A stretch of DNA of 64,000 bases from Rhodospirillales bacterium (GCA_030744625.1 JASLQF010000065.1:62001-126000), one strand, 5' to 3'; positions 8,934 through 19,288 are shown, counted from the first letter of the stretch. Numbers and translations: made by a program. Notes: generated by a model not told the origin, from the letters alone.

Positions 8934-9395
8934 ATGGATCGCGTCTTCGACCTGCGCCCGAACGACTATGTGATGCTCGTCCCCGGGGCCTTCCACGTCC
9001 CCGAGGGGCCCGATGACGAGGCCTATCTCATCGGCAGCCGCTGCCGCGCCTGCGGCGCCACGGTGCCCCACCCCATGGCCGTGTGCCCGGCCTGTGTCAG
9101 CGCCGACACCATGGAGCAGGTCGCCATCGGCCAGCGCGGGCGGCTTTACAGCTTCACCATCGCCAACGCCGCCCCGGTCGGCTTCACGGCGCCCTATTTC
9201 CAGGCCTACGTCGAGTTGCCCGAAGGCCCGCGCGTTTTCGCGCTGATCAGCGACGACGTACCGGTCGAGGCCGACGCCCTCGCCGACGGCATGGAGATGG
9301 AACTCGTCATCGAGCCGGTGCGCAAGGACGAACAGGGTCGCCCGGTGCTGACCTACAAGTACCGCCCGGTGGCGTCCAACGGAACCGGCGCATGA
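8934..9395 (+). CDS. Zn-ribbon/OB-fold protein (DUF35 family)
   Basis: CRAC...CPAC rubredoxin-like Zn ribbon followed by OB-fold; ATG at 8934; stop overlaps the thiolase start. Confidence 0.88.
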   Translation: MDRVFDLRPNDYVMLVPGAFHVPEGPDDEAYLIGSRCRACGATVPHPMAVCPACVSADTMEQVAIGQRGRLYSFTIANAAPVGFTAPYFQAYVELPEGPRVFALISDDVPVEADALADGMEMELVIEPVRKDEQGRPVLTYKYRPVASNGTGA

Positions 9396-10573
9396 GGGAC
9401 GTCGCCATCATCGGCGTCGGCGCCCACCCCGCCGGCAAGTTCGAGGACAAGCGCCTCAAGGACCTCGGCCGCGAGGCCGTGTGGAAGGCGCTCGGCGACG
9501 CCGGCGTCGGTGCCGCGGACGTCCAGGTCGCCTACTTCGGCAATTCGCTGGGCGGCTTGCTGACCGGCCAGGAGGGTATCCGCGGGCAGGTGGTGCTCCA
9601 GGAATCGGGCCTTGGCGGCATCCCCGTCGTCAACGTCGAGAACGCCTGCGCCAGCGGCGCCACGGCGCTGCGCGGGGCGTGGCTGGAGGTAGCGTCGGGC
9701 AACGCCGACATGGCGCTCGCCGTCGGCGCCGAGAAGATGTTCGTCGGCGACACCGCCAAGTCAATCAGCGCGCTGGCCGCCGATTCCGAGATCGAGCTGT
9801 CCCAGATGGGCATGCAGTTCTCGGCCGCTTACGCCATCCACCCCAAGACCAACCTCAAGGGCAAGATGAAGGAATACGGCTGGACGCCGGCCGACTTCGC
9901 CAAGGTGGTGGTGAAAAACAGCCACAACGGCTCCCTCAACCCCTATGCCCAGCACCGCAAGCCGCTCGCCGAGGAAGACGTGCTCACCTCGCGCATGATC
10001 GCCGATCCCCTGACGCTCTACATGTGCTCGTCGATCGCCGACGGCGCCGCCGCCGCCATCGTGTGCCCCGCCGAGGACGCCAAGCGCTACACCGACAAGC
10101 CGCCGGTCAGGATCGGCGCCATCGCCCTGACCTCGGGGCAATACCGGTTGGCCGGCGACACCAAGCCCGACATGGTGGCGATGACGGCGGGCCTGGCCTA
10201 CGAGGCGGCCGGGGTGGGGCCCGAGGACGTCGATATCGCCGAGGTCCACGACGCCATGGCCCCGGCGGAGCTTCTGATCTACGAAAGATTAGGCTTCTGT
10301 GGCCCCGGCGAGGGGCCGCGCCTCATCGACGACGGCGTGACGACCATCGGCGGCCGCCGTCCCGTCAATCCGAGCGGCGGCCTCGTCGCCCGTGGCCACC
10401 CGGTCGGCGCCACCGGGCTCCTGCAGGTGGCCGAACTCGTCTGGCAGCTGCGCGGCGAGGCCGGCGATCGCCAGGCGGGCAACAATCCCAAGGTGGCACT
10501 CACCCATAACCAGGGCGGTTTGCTCTTGGGCATGGATTCGGCGGCGTGCACGGTGTCCATCCTGCTCCGCTGA
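9392..10573 (+). CDS. Thiolase family protein (SCP-x-like acyl-CoA acyltransferase)
   Basis: MRDVAIIGVG; NVENACASGATAL active-site Cys; NPSGGLVARGHPVGATG. Confidence 0.9.
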   Translation: MRDVAIIGVGAHPAGKFEDKRLKDLGREAVWKALGDAGVGAADVQVAYFGNSLGGLLTGQEGIRGQVVLQESGLGGIPVVNVENACASGATALRGAWLEVASGNADMALAVGAEKMFVGDTAKSISALAADSEIELSQMGMQFSAAYAIHPKTNLKGKMKEYGWTPADFAKVVVKNSHNGSLNPYAQHRKPLAEEDVLTSRMIADPLTLYMCSSIADGAAAAIVCPAEDAKRYTDKPPVRIGAIALTSGQYRLAGDTKPDMVAMTAGLAYEAAGVGPEDVDIAEVHDAMAPAELLIYERLGFCGPGEGPRLIDDGVTTIGGRRPVNPSGGLVARGHPVGATGLLQVAELVWQLRGEAGDRQAGNNPKVALTHNQGGLLLGMDSAACTVSILLR

Positions 10574-10624
10574 CGGGTTCAACAGCAAAAACCACGAAGT
10601 ACGCAACGTTCACTGGAGAACGGA

Positions 10625-11545
10625 ATGTCACAAAGTAAGAAACGCAAGGAGGTCATCCGAACGGTGGCCGAGGCCGTCGGCCGAATCGAGGACGGCATGA
10701 CCGTGGCCATCGGCGGCTTCGTCGCCGACAACCACCCCATGATCATGGTCCGCGAGATCATCAGGAAGGGCCTGAAGGACCTCACCATCGTCGGTTCGGC
10801 GACGGCGGGCCTCGACATCGACCTCCTGATCGGCGCCGGCTGCGCCCGAAAGGTGATCGCGCCCTACGTCGGGCTCGAGAAGTACTGCCCGATCGGCCAC
10901 AACTTCCGTAAGGCCGCCGAGGCCAAGGAGATCGAGATCTGGGAGTGCAGCGAGTACACGCTCTACGCGGCGCTGTTCGCCGGCTCGGCGGGCCAGGACT
11001 TCATGTCGTGGCGGGGCGGCATCGGTTCCAGCATCCCCGAGCTTAACCCCGACTTCAGGGAGTTCACCGACCCCATCGGCGGCAAGAAGAAGTACCTGGC
11101 GATCCCCGCCCTGCGGCCCGACGTGGCGATCATCCACGTCGGCTGGTCCGATCCCTACGGCAACGGTCAGCATTTCGGCGCCCCCTTCGGAGACCGCTGG
11201 ATCGCGCGCGCCTCGGACCGCATCATATTGGTCGCCGAGCACGTCGTGCCCAACGACCTGATCCGCAAGAACCCGTTCATGACCTCGGTGTCGTATGCGG
11301 ACGACGTCGTCGAGGCGCCCTACGGCGCCCATCCCTATGCCGCCCACGGCAGCTATCGGGAGGACCTCGACCACCTGCAGGAATACATCGCCGCCAGCGA
11401 GGCCAACCGCAAGGGCGACACCAAAACGTGGGAGAAGTACCTCGACACTTACATCCGCGAGCCCGAGGACCACGTGGCCTATCTGGAGCGCATCGGGCTG
11501 CGCAAGCTGCTGGGGCTCTACGTCGCCCCCATTGTCACCTGGTAG
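10625..11545 (+). CDS. Class I CoA-transferase-like protein, subunit A (GctA/IpdA-like)
   Basis: GMTVAIGGFVADNHPM, GLKDLTIVGSATAGLD, YLAIPALRPDVAIIHVGWSDPYGNGQ. Confidence 0.87.
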   Translation: MSQSKKRKEVIRTVAEAVGRIEDGMTVAIGGFVADNHPMIMVREIIRKGLKDLTIVGSATAGLDIDLLIGAGCARKVIAPYVGLEKYCPIGHNFRKAAEAKEIEIWECSEYTLYAALFAGSAGQDFMSWRGGIGSSIPELNPDFREFTDPIGGKKKYLAIPALRPDVAIIHVGWSDPYGNGQHFGAPFGDRWIARASDRIILVAEHVVPNDLIRKNPFMTSVSYADDVVEAPYGAHPYAAHGSYREDLDHLQEYIAASEANRKGDTKTWEKYLDTYIREPEDHVAYLERIGLRKLLGLYVAPIVTW

Positions 11546-11562
11546 AACCGAGGAGCCGAACC

Positions 11563-12396
11563 ATGAGCGACTATACCTGGAAGGAAATGATGGCGGTCCT
11601 CTTTTGCCGGGAGATGGAGGACGGGGACCGGGTGACATCCGGTGCCAGCACCGAGATCTTCTTCGCCGCCACCATGCTGGCGCAGAAGACCCACGCGCCG
11701 AACATGAAACTGCAACTCGGCGGGACTTGTTTCCTGTGCAACGTCACGGACGTGGAGATCGACAAGCTGCCGGCGACGTCGTCGAGCTACGAGCTTCTCA
11801 AGTACGCCGAGACCGTGCACGACCACTCCGAGACGTTCCTGTTCTACTGCCCGCCGGGGCGCGAGAAATACTACGAGGACGGAAGCCCCTATCGCGACAC
11901 CAATCACTTCTGGTTCGCCGACAAGTTCTTCATCGGCGGTATCCAGGCCGACAAGTTCGGCAACGCCAACCTCATCGGCCTCGGCAAACCCGGCGACATC
12001 ACGTTCCGCGGCCCGGGCTCGGTGGGCATCAACGACGTCGTCAACTCGGTGCGTGACGGCTACGTCTTCCTCACCGCCCACGACAAGCGCCGGCTGGTCG
12101 AGAAGGTGGATTTCGTCTCCTACCCCGGCCGCAAGATTTGCAAGGAGGTGGAGCTTCTGGGCAACGGCCCGAAGTGGATCGTCACGCCCAAGGCCATCTT
12201 CGACTTCGACCCCGAGACCGACGAGGCGCGGCTGAAATCCGTGTTTCCCGGCGTCACCATCGAGGACGTGAAGGAGAACACGGGCTTCGAGGTCAAGACC
12301 ACGGACGAGGTCGAGACGGTGAAGGAGCCGACCAAGGAGGAACTGGACGTGTTGCGGGGCGAGGTCGACCGGACCGGCGTCCTGCGCCAGGATTGA
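11563..12396 (+). CDS. Class I CoA-transferase-like protein, subunit B (GctB/IpdB-like)
   Basis: FFIGGIQADKFGNANLIGLG, GPGSVGINDV; adjacent to subunit A. Confidence 0.84.
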   Translation: MSDYTWKEMMAVLFCREMEDGDRVTSGASTEIFFAATMLAQKTHAPNMKLQLGGTCFLCNVTDVEIDKLPATSSSYELLKYAETVHDHSETFLFYCPPGREKYYEDGSPYRDTNHFWFADKFFIGGIQADKFGNANLIGLGKPGDITFRGPGSVGINDVVNSVRDGYVFLTAHDKRRLVEKVDFVSYPGRKICKEVELLGNGPKWIVTPKAIFDFDPETDEARLKSVFPGVTIEDVKENTGFEVKTTDEVETVKEPTKEELDVLRGEVDRTGVLRQD

Positions 12397-12426
12397 CGAG
12401 AGAGATAAAAGGAAGGGAGCGAGATC

Positions 12427-13899
12427 ATGGCGAAAACTGCAGCGAAATCGAGCGCCAATGTCCGCGAGTACAAGCTGTTCATCAACGGCGAGTTCGTGGA
12501 CGCCGCCGCCGGCGGCACTTTCGAGACCATCAACCCGGGCAACGGCGAGATCATCTCGCGCATCGCCGAGGGCACGGCCGAGGACATCGACAAGGCGGTA
12601 GCGGCGGCGACCGAGGCCTTCCCGGCATGGCGCCGGCGGGCGGCGGCGGCGCGCGCCAAGGCGCTGTTCAAATTGAGCCAGCTGGTCGAGGCCAACGCCG
12701 CCGAATTCGCCGAGCTCGAGTCGCTCGACGCCGGCAAGCCGATCCGCGATTCGTCCAAGATCGATGCCGTCACCGCCATCGATGCCCTCGAGTACTTCGC
12801 CGGCATGGCGACCAAGGTCGAGGGCACGTCCATCCCGGTGCCGGGGCCCTACTACAACTTCACGGCGCGCGAGCCCCTCGGCGTCATCGCCGGCATCATA
12901 CCGTGGAACTATCCGCTCCTGCAGGCGATCTGGAAGATCGCGCCGGCGGTGGCGGCGGGCAACACGGTCGTCATCAAGCCGGCCGAGCAGGCCTGCATGT
13001 CGGTCATGCGCCTCGCCGAACTCATCGCAGAGGTCGGGTTCCCGCCCGGCGTCATCAACATCGTGCCCGGCTTCGGGGAGACCGCGGGCGAGGCCCTGGT
13101 GCTGCACCCCGGCGTCGCCAAGGTCATGTTCACCGGAGAGACCAACACCGGCAAGATCATCGCCGCCAACGCCTCGAAAACCCTCAAGCCGGTGGGCCTC
13201 GAACTCGGCGGCAAGACGGCGGTCATCGTCTACGAGGACTCGCCGGAAGATTACGCGTCCACCATCGCGGCGATGGCCATCTTCGCCAACCAGGGCCAGA
13301 ACTGCACCGCGGGATCGCGGCTCCTGTTGCACGAATCGCTTCACGATGCCGTGCTCGACAAGGTGGTCGAGAAGGCCAAGGCGGTAAAGCTCGGCGATCA
13401 GATGGACAAGGAAAGCACCATGGGTCCGCTGATCTCAGAGGAGCAGCTGGCGCGCGTCCAGTCCTACGCCGACGCCGGCAAGAAGGACGCCAAACTCATC
13501 CTCGGCGGCGACCCGCCCGACGACCCCGACCTCAAGAACGGTTTCTACTTCTCGCCGACCATCTTCGACGAGGTCGACAACTCCATGAAGATCGCCCAGG
13601 AGGAGATCTTCGGCCCCGTGCTCTCGGTGCTGACGTTCAAGGAAGAGGCCGAGGCCATCGCCATCGCCAACGACAGCCCCTTCGGCCTGGCCGGCACCAT
13701 CCTGACCCGCGATGTCGGGCGCGCCATGCGCACGGCCCAGGCGCTCGAAGTCGGCAACGTCTGGATCAACACCTGGGGCGCGGTGACCTCCATGTCGCCC
13801 TACGGCGGCTACAAGAACAGCGGCTACGGCCGCGAGATGGGCTTCGCCGTCATGCAGGAGGTGACCCAGGAAAAGAACATCTGGGTGAACGTGAAATAG
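12427..13899 (+). CDS. Aldehyde dehydrogenase (NAD(P)-dependent, betaine-aldehyde-dehydrogenase-like)
   Basis: GIIPWNYPLLQAIWKIAPA, VGLELGGKTAVIV, FANQGQNCTAGSR. Confidence 0.94.
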   Translation: MAKTAAKSSANVREYKLFINGEFVDAAAGGTFETINPGNGEIISRIAEGTAEDIDKAVAAATEAFPAWRRRAAAARAKALFKLSQLVEANAAEFAELESLDAGKPIRDSSKIDAVTAIDALEYFAGMATKVEGTSIPVPGPYYNFTAREPLGVIAGIIPWNYPLLQAIWKIAPAVAAGNTVVIKPAEQACMSVMRLAELIAEVGFPPGVINIVPGFGETAGEALVLHPGVAKVMFTGETNTGKIIAANASKTLKPVGLELGGKTAVIVYEDSPEDYASTIAAMAIFANQGQNCTAGSRLLLHESLHDAVLDKVVEKAKAVKLGDQMDKESTMGPLISEEQLARVQSYADAGKKDAKLILGGDPPDDPDLKNGFYFSPTIFDEVDNSMKIAQEEIFGPVLSVLTFKEEAEAIAIANDSPFGLAGTILTRDVGRAMRTAQALEVGNVWINTWGAVTSMSPYGGYKNSGYGREMGFAVMQEVTQEKNIWVNVK

Positions 13900-13930
13900 A
13901 AGCCCGCGTATCCTCGCATACACAAAAATC

Positions 13931-13966
13931 GGGCGCCCGAATTTCGAATTCGGGCGCCCTTTTTTT
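13931..13966. terminator. Rho-independent terminator, probably bidirectional
   Basis: GGGCGCCCGAATT-TCG-AATTCGGGCGCCC (13 bp perfect stem) then T7; A5 on the other flank; sits between convergent CDSs. Confidence 0.9.
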
Positions 13967-13992
13967 GCAGGCCATCGCAGTCTGCCCGGCCC

Positions 13993-15627
13993 CTAAACCT
14001 CCTTGGCTTGCTCGCGCAGCTTGAACTTCTGGATCTTGCCGGTCGAGGTCTTGGGCAACTCGCCGAAGACGACGTTCTTGGGCGCCTTGAAGTGGGCCAT
14101 GTTGTCGCGGCAGTGCTCGATGATTTCGTCCTCGCCGGCGTTGGCGCCCGCCTTGAGTTCGACGAAGGCGCAGGGCGTCTCGCCCCACTTCTCGTCGGCC
14201 TTGGCGACGACGGCGGCGAGTGCCACCGAGGGGTGCTTGTAGAGGACCTCCTCGACTTCGATGGACGAGATGTTCTCGCCGCCGGAGATGATGATGTCCT
14301 TGGCCCGGTCCTTGATCTCGGCGTAGCCGTCCTCGTGCCAGACGCCGAGGTCGCCGGTGTGGAACCAGCCGCCGGCGAAGGCCTCGTCGGTGGTGTCCGG
14401 GTTCTTGAGGTAGCCGCGCATGACGGTGTTGCCGCGCAGCAGCACCTCGCCCATGGTCTCGCCGTCCTTGGGTGCCGGCTCCAGGGTATCGGGGTCGGCC
14501 ACCATCATGTCCTCCATGACCTGGTAGGGGACGCCCTGGCGCGCCTTGATCTCGGCCTGCTCCTCGATGGGCAGCTCGTTCCACTCCTCGTGCCAGGCGC
14601 AGATGGTGCCGGGGCCGTAGACCTCGGTGAGGCCATAGACGTGGTCGACGTCGAACCCCTGGCGCGCCATCTCGGCCAGCACCACGGCTGGCGGCGGGGC
14701 CGCCGCCGTCTGCATCTTGACCTTGTGGTCGAACGGCACGCGGTCCTCTTCGGGGGCGTTGGCGATCATCTGCATGACGATGGGGGCGCCGCACATGTGC
14801 GTCACCTTGTGCTCGGCGATGGCCTGGAAGATCGGCTTCGGCTCGACCCGGCGCAGGCAGACGTGGGTCCCCCCCATCGCCGTGATCGTCCACGGATAGC
14901 ACCAGCCGTTGGCGTGGAACATGGGCAGCGTCCAGAGATAGATGGGATGGAGCGGCATCCCCCACGCCATGACGTGGCCGACGGCGAGCATGTAGGTCCC
15001 GCGGTGGCTGGCGACGACCCCCTTGGGGTTGCCCGTCGTGCCCGAGGTGTAGTTGAGGGCGATGGCCTGCCACTCGTCGTCGGGGAGGGACCACTCGAAG
15101 TCCTCGTCGCCCTCGGCCAGCAGCGCCTCGTAGTCGACCTCGCCGAGGAGCTCGCCGCCGGCGGCGGCGGGGTCGTCGATGTCGATGACCATGATGTCCC
15201 GGCCGAGCAGGTCGAGGGCCGCCTTGATGGTGGGCGAGAACTCCTTGTCGGTGATCAGGGCCTTGGCGCCGCCGTGGTCGAGGCTGAATGCGATCGTGGC
15301 GGCGTCCAGGCGGACGTTGAAGTTGTTGAGGATGGCGCCCAGCATGGGCACGCCGTAGTGGGCCTCGAACAGCTCGGGCACGTTGGGGGCCATCACCGAG
15401 ACCACGTCGCCCTTGCCGATGCCGCGCCGGGAGAGGGCCGAGGCGAGCCTGAGACACCGGCCTTGGATTTCGCGCCACGTGCGGCGTTGGTCGCCGTGGA
15501 TGATCGCCGTGCGCTCGGGGTGGGCTCTCGCCGCCCAGGACAGAAAGCTCACCGGCGACAACGGCACGTAGTTGGCCGGGTTCTTGTCGAGATGGTCTTC
15601 AAACGGATTCTTGGCCATCGGTATCAT
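13993..15627 (-). CDS. AMP-dependent acyl-CoA synthetase/ligase
   Basis: LNYTSGTTGNPKGVVASHRG, VYGLTEVYGP, GWFHTGDLGVWHEDGYAEIKDRAKDIIISGGENISS; ATG alternatives near 15618. Confidence 0.93.
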   Translation of the reverse strand: MIPMAKNPFEDHLDKNPANYVPLSPVSFLSWAARAHPERTAIIHGDQRRTWREIQGRCLRLASALSRRGIGKGDVVSVMAPNVPELFEAHYGVPMLGAILNNFNVRLDAATIAFSLDHGGAKALITDKEFSPTIKAALDLLGRDIMVIDIDDPAAAGGELLGEVDYEALLAEGDEDFEWSLPDDEWQAIALNYTSGTTGNPKGVVASHRGTYMLAVGHVMAWGMPLHPIYLWTLPMFHANGWCYPWTITAMGGTHVCLRRVEPKPIFQAIAEHKVTHMCGAPIVMQMIANAPEEDRVPFDHKVKMQTAAAPPPAVVLAEMARQGFDVDHVYGLTEVYGPGTICAWHEEWNELPIEEQAEIKARQGVPYQVMEDMMVADPDTLEPAPKDGETMGEVLLRGNTVMRGYLKNPDTTDEAFAGGWFHTGDLGVWHEDGYAEIKDRAKDIIISGGENISSIEVEEVLYKHPSVALAAVVAKADEKWGETPCAFVELKAGANAGEDEIIEHCRDNMAHFKAPKNVVFGELPKTSTGKIQKFKLREQAKEV

Positions 15628-15751
15628 CTCCCATCGGTAATTCGTGATCTCCTCTCCCGCGCCGGCATCACCAGGTCACGTCGTGGATGCCGATTTGGCG
15701 CTCGCGGAACGTCGCGGGGCTGGGCGGGGTGCGCGGCATGAGCCGGTCGTC

Positions 15752-16384
15752 CTACCAACGGCTCCCTTCGGGCACCAGACCGCGTAGCAGGAAGTCGGTC
15801 TGCTCGTCGATGAAACGGTCGATGGTGACGAAGCGCTTCAGGGTCCAGCTCTTGAGCGCCCACATGTGGGCGAGGAAGCCGGCGCTGTGGGCGGCGAGGC
15901 GGGCGTCGACCTGGCGAAAGGCGCCGGTGCGCACGCCCTCGAGGATGATCTTTTCGAACACGTCGGTGACCGCGGCATCGGACCGCAGCACCACCTGCTG
16001 GCGGTCCTTGGGCAGCACGTCGAGTTCCCGGTAGAGCAGCTTCACGTGCTGGCGGTGGCGGTGGACGATCTGGCAATAGCGGCTGAAGGCGTCCTTGAAC
16101 GCCTCCACCGGGTCGTCGCCGCCGGGCGCCACCTCGGCGAGCCCCCGGGCCTTCTCCTCCATCAGGTGCTGGGCGACGAGGAAGAGGATGTCCTCCTTCG
16201 ACGACACGTACATGTAGAGGCTGGCCAGGTTGAACGGACAGGCCTCGGCGATGTCGCGGATCGAGGTCTTGTGGAAGCCCTGTTCGAGGAACATGTGGGT
16301 CGCCACGTCGACGATCTCGGCGCGCCGCTGGGCGACGAGGTCGGGGTCCTTGATCGTGGTCCGGATATTCTTCTGCTGCGCCAT
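15752..16384 (-). CDS. TetR family transcriptional regulator
   Basis: RRAEIVDVATHMFLEQGFHKTSIRDIAEACPFNLASLYMYVSSKEDIL. Confidence 0.9.
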   Translation of the reverse strand: MAQQKNIRTTIKDPDLVAQRRAEIVDVATHMFLEQGFHKTSIRDIAEACPFNLASLYMYVSSKEDILFLVAQHLMEEKARGLAEVAPGGDDPVEAFKDAFSRYCQIVHRHRQHVKLLYRELDVLPKDRQQVVLRSDAAVTDVFEKIILEGVRTGAFRQVDARLAAHSAGFLAHMWALKSWTLKRFVTIDRFIDEQTDFLLRGLVPEGSRW

Positions 16385-16701
16385 GGTTTCCGTTTCCGCG
16401 TTGGCGGCCCGACGAAGGGGGCCTGTGTCGCGGCGAACTGTAACAGGATTCCACCGTCGCGCCAACGCATCGGAACGGTCCAAATCACCTACGGAAAAAG
16501 CGCGCCCATGTGCGAGGCCCCGCCGCCGCCTCGGGCGCCATCCGGCGCGGCCCCGGCAACGACACGGGCGCCTGGGTGGTGATGTTCGGCTACGGCCTCG
16601 ACCATGCGGTCGATACGGGCTCTTCCCGCGCGCCCTTTTCGATTAAGATGACGACGCCGGTCACCGGGTTGCCGGCCACGAACAAGCTGGGGATGTGATC
16701 C

Positions 16702-19281
16702 ATGTCCGACCATCAAGAGCACAGGGTGGTTTATGTTTCTCACCCGGCGAGCGGCCTGGCGAGGTCTAATTTCCCCCTGGAATGTCACGTCGAGGGCTCC
16801 AGGATCGTCAGGTCGCTTCCCTTCTATATTCCCGAAGACGTCAGGCTCTACGAGATCAAGACGTCACGGGGCGTCTTCACGCGACCCAGAAAAGAAGTGC
16901 AGATGCCTTTGGCATTTGCCGCGAAGCGGAGGGTTCACTCGGCGACGCGCGTAAAATATCCGCTGTTGCGGGATGACTGGAGCCCCGACAACCCGAATGC
17001 GGAGCAGCGCGGCAAGAGCGGCTATTCCCGGATCAGCTGGGAGCAGGCCCTGGATGTCATTGTCGGCCAGTTGAATCGAATTCATGAGAAATATGGGTCG
17101 ATGGAACCCGTTCTCGTTCAAGCCGACGGGCACGGCCATAGCGGATACATGCAGTCCCTACATTTCTGGGGGCACTATCTCTTTGACATGATCCGCGAAC
17201 ACCTTGGATGGGGATGGTGGACCCAGCAGGTGCGGAACCCCGACAGTTGGGAAGGTTACTACTGGGGCGCCAAGCACGTCTGGGGCTTCGATGACACCCT
17301 GGGAGAGCCCTACCAGGATGCCGTCTGGGACGACGTGCTCGAGCATGCGGAAATGGTGATTTTCTCGGGTAACGATCCAGAGGCGACGGGCTTTGGCATG
17401 TCGGGATCGATCGCCCTGGAGATGCCCAAATGGCTGAAGCGAGCCGGCATCAAGGTCGTCGCCATCTCGCCGGACCTCAACCACGCGGCGGCGGTTCACG
17501 CCGACAAGTGGATCCCCATCAAGCCGAATTCGGATGGGGCGCTCTATCTCGCGGTGGCGCATACATGGATCGTCGAGGGAAGCTATGACAAGGAATACGT
17601 AAGAACGCACACGGTCGGCTTCGAGGAGTTCAGGCGCCATGCGATGGGCGAAGACGGCGGCGTGGCGAAGACGCCGGCGTGGGCGGAGAAGATAACGGGC
17701 GTGCCGGCACACACGATTCGGGCCCTGGCCAGGGAGTGGGCGGCCAAGAAGACCACGCTCTCGGTCTACTTCGGGGGCCCGAAGATCAGAGGGACCCTAT
17801 CGCATGTGGCCGCAAGGCTGGAGGCCTACGTGTTGGCGATGCAGGGCATTGGCCGCCCGGGAAGACAGTTCCTGAGGACAGGGGCGCCTTCCTTCTACAA
17901 GAAATCGTTGGCACAGGTGCCTCGTTATCCCGAGGTCGATCATCACGGGATCGCCCTCAATCCGATGATCGAGTATGCGATCGGGCATGGGCCGAAGTCG
18001 CCGGTGTTCATCCCCAGGACCCTTGCCGCCGAAGCCATTCAATGCCCGTCCATCGAATGGAGAGGCACCACCGCCTCTTTGGCGAAGACGGAGGACCAAT
18101 TCAACCACTACCGCTTTCCCCCCAACGACGGTCATCCCGGCATTCGTATGGTGTGGAACGAGAATGGCAGTCAGCCGGGAAGCTGGGGCCACGGCTGGAA
18201 CTGGCTGGAGGCGCTGGCAAATCCACGAATTGAATTCGTCGTCGGGGTGCATCCCTGGCTCGAGAACGACATCCCGTTCTCGGATCTGATATTGCCCGCG
18301 CAGACCAACTACGAGCATGAAGATCTGGTGACGGTGCAACGGAGCGATGTCCTGGCCATGTTCTACCAGGACCAGGCCATCGAGCCGGTCGGCGAGTCGA
18401 AGAGTGACTACGAGATACACCGCATGATCGGCCAGCGACTGGGATTGGACGACGTGTTTCCGCCCGCCGAGCAATGGTTGAAAGCGGCCTACGGGGGAAC
18501 GCTGGCTTCGACGAAGCATGGAACCACTTGGGAAGAGTTCAAGGAGAAGAAGCACTTCGTCTACGATTGCCCGACATGGGACGAATGGGTGGAAATCAAG
18601 AAGGAGCACGGTTTTGGGCCGAATGAAGGCGGGCTCCACTGGTTCTGGTCGGCGGGTGACGGACTGGAAACGCCTTCGGGAAAGATCGAATTCGTTTCGT
18701 CCCGGATTGCCGAGCTTGATCCCGATAATACGGAACGGCCGCCGCTGGCAAGGTGGGTGCCGCATGGCGAACTGCGGGACTCGCCCAAGGGGCGGGAGTA
18801 TCCCCTATCGGTGATGTCGAATCACCCAAGATTCAGGTTCCACGTCCAAGGCGACGATGTCGACTGGATCAGAGAGATAGCCAAGGTCCGCGGCCCGGAC
18901 GGTTACATGTACGAACCGTGTTGGATCCATCCGACCGACTCCGACGTCAGAGGCATCGCGGACGGCGATATCATCATGGTGCACAACGAACGTGGTGCCT
19001 TGCTTGTCGGCGCCGTGGTGACTGAAAGAATTATTCCCGGTGCCTTGTCCATCGACCATGGCGCCAAGATCGACCTTGCGATGCTCAACAACACGCTCAT
19101 CGACCGGGGTGGCTGTATCAACCTGATCGCACCGACGCCGCAGGAAAAATATGGAGCCGGAGCGGAGATCGCCATCCCGGAAATGAACGTCAGCGGCTTC
19201 CTGGCACAGGCCGCCAAGATAGACGTATCAGACATCGTGGCGAGTACGGGCTTAGGCCACGGAGCCACGGTGCCGGGTTGA
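16702..19281 (+). CDS. Molybdopterin oxidoreductase, DMSO-reductase superfamily; resembles transhydroxylase (pyrogallol hydroxytransferase) large subunit
   Basis: 859 aa; no N-terminal 4Fe-4S Cys motif; NPDSWEG; C-terminal TERIIPGALSIDHGAKIDL...DRGGCINLIAP resembles the transhydroxylase clade; followed by FeS subunit. Confidence 0.82.
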   Translation: MSDHQEHRVVYVSHPASGLARSNFPLECHVEGSRIVRSLPFYIPEDVRLYEIKTSRGVFTRPRKEVQMPLAFAAKRRVHSATRVKYPLLRDDWSPDNPNAEQRGKSGYSRISWEQALDVIVGQLNRIHEKYGSMEPVLVQADGHGHSGYMQSLHFWGHYLFDMIREHLGWGWWTQQVRNPDSWEGYYWGAKHVWGFDDTLGEPYQDAVWDDVLEHAEMVIFSGNDPEATGFGMSGSIALEMPKWLKRAGIKVVAISPDLNHAAAVHADKWIPIKPNSDGALYLAVAHTWIVEGSYDKEYVRTHTVGFEEFRRHAMGEDGGVAKTPAWAEKITGVPAHTIRALAREWAAKKTTLSVYFGGPKIRGTLSHVAARLEAYVLAMQGIGRPGRQFLRTGAPSFYKKSLAQVPRYPEVDHHGIALNPMIEYAIGHGPKSPVFIPRTLAAEAIQCPSIEWRGTTASLAKTEDQFNHYRFPPNDGHPGIRMVWNENGSQPGSWGHGWNWLEALANPRIEFVVGVHPWLENDIPFSDLILPAQTNYEHEDLVTVQRSDVLAMFYQDQAIEPVGESKSDYEIHRMIGQRLGLDDVFPPAEQWLKAAYGGTLASTKHGTTWEEFKEKKHFVYDCPTWDEWVEIKKEHGFGPNEGGLHWFWSAGDGLETPSGKIEFVSSRIAELDPDNTERPPLARWVPHGELRDSPKGREYPLSVMSNHPRFRFHVQGDDVDWIREIAKVRGPDGYMYEPCWIHPTDSDVRGIADGDIIMVHNERGALLVGAVVTERIIPGALSIDHGAKIDLAMLNNTLIDRGGCINLIAPTPQEKYGAGAEIAIPEMNVSGFLAQAAKIDVSDIVASTGLGHGATVPG

Positions 19282-19288
19282 TCGAGCA

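Noticed and set aside
11518-13344. 608-aa minus-strand ORF
   Set aside because: Antisense to CoA-transferase-like B and ALDH; low-complexity Arg/Gly/Asp-rich translation typical of shadow ORFs.
16489-16788. Minus-strand 99-aa ORF and plus-strand 62-aa ORF in the TetR/Mo-enzyme gap
   Set aside because: No recognisable motif or convincing start; possibly decayed sequence, but I cannot support a gene or pseudogene call.
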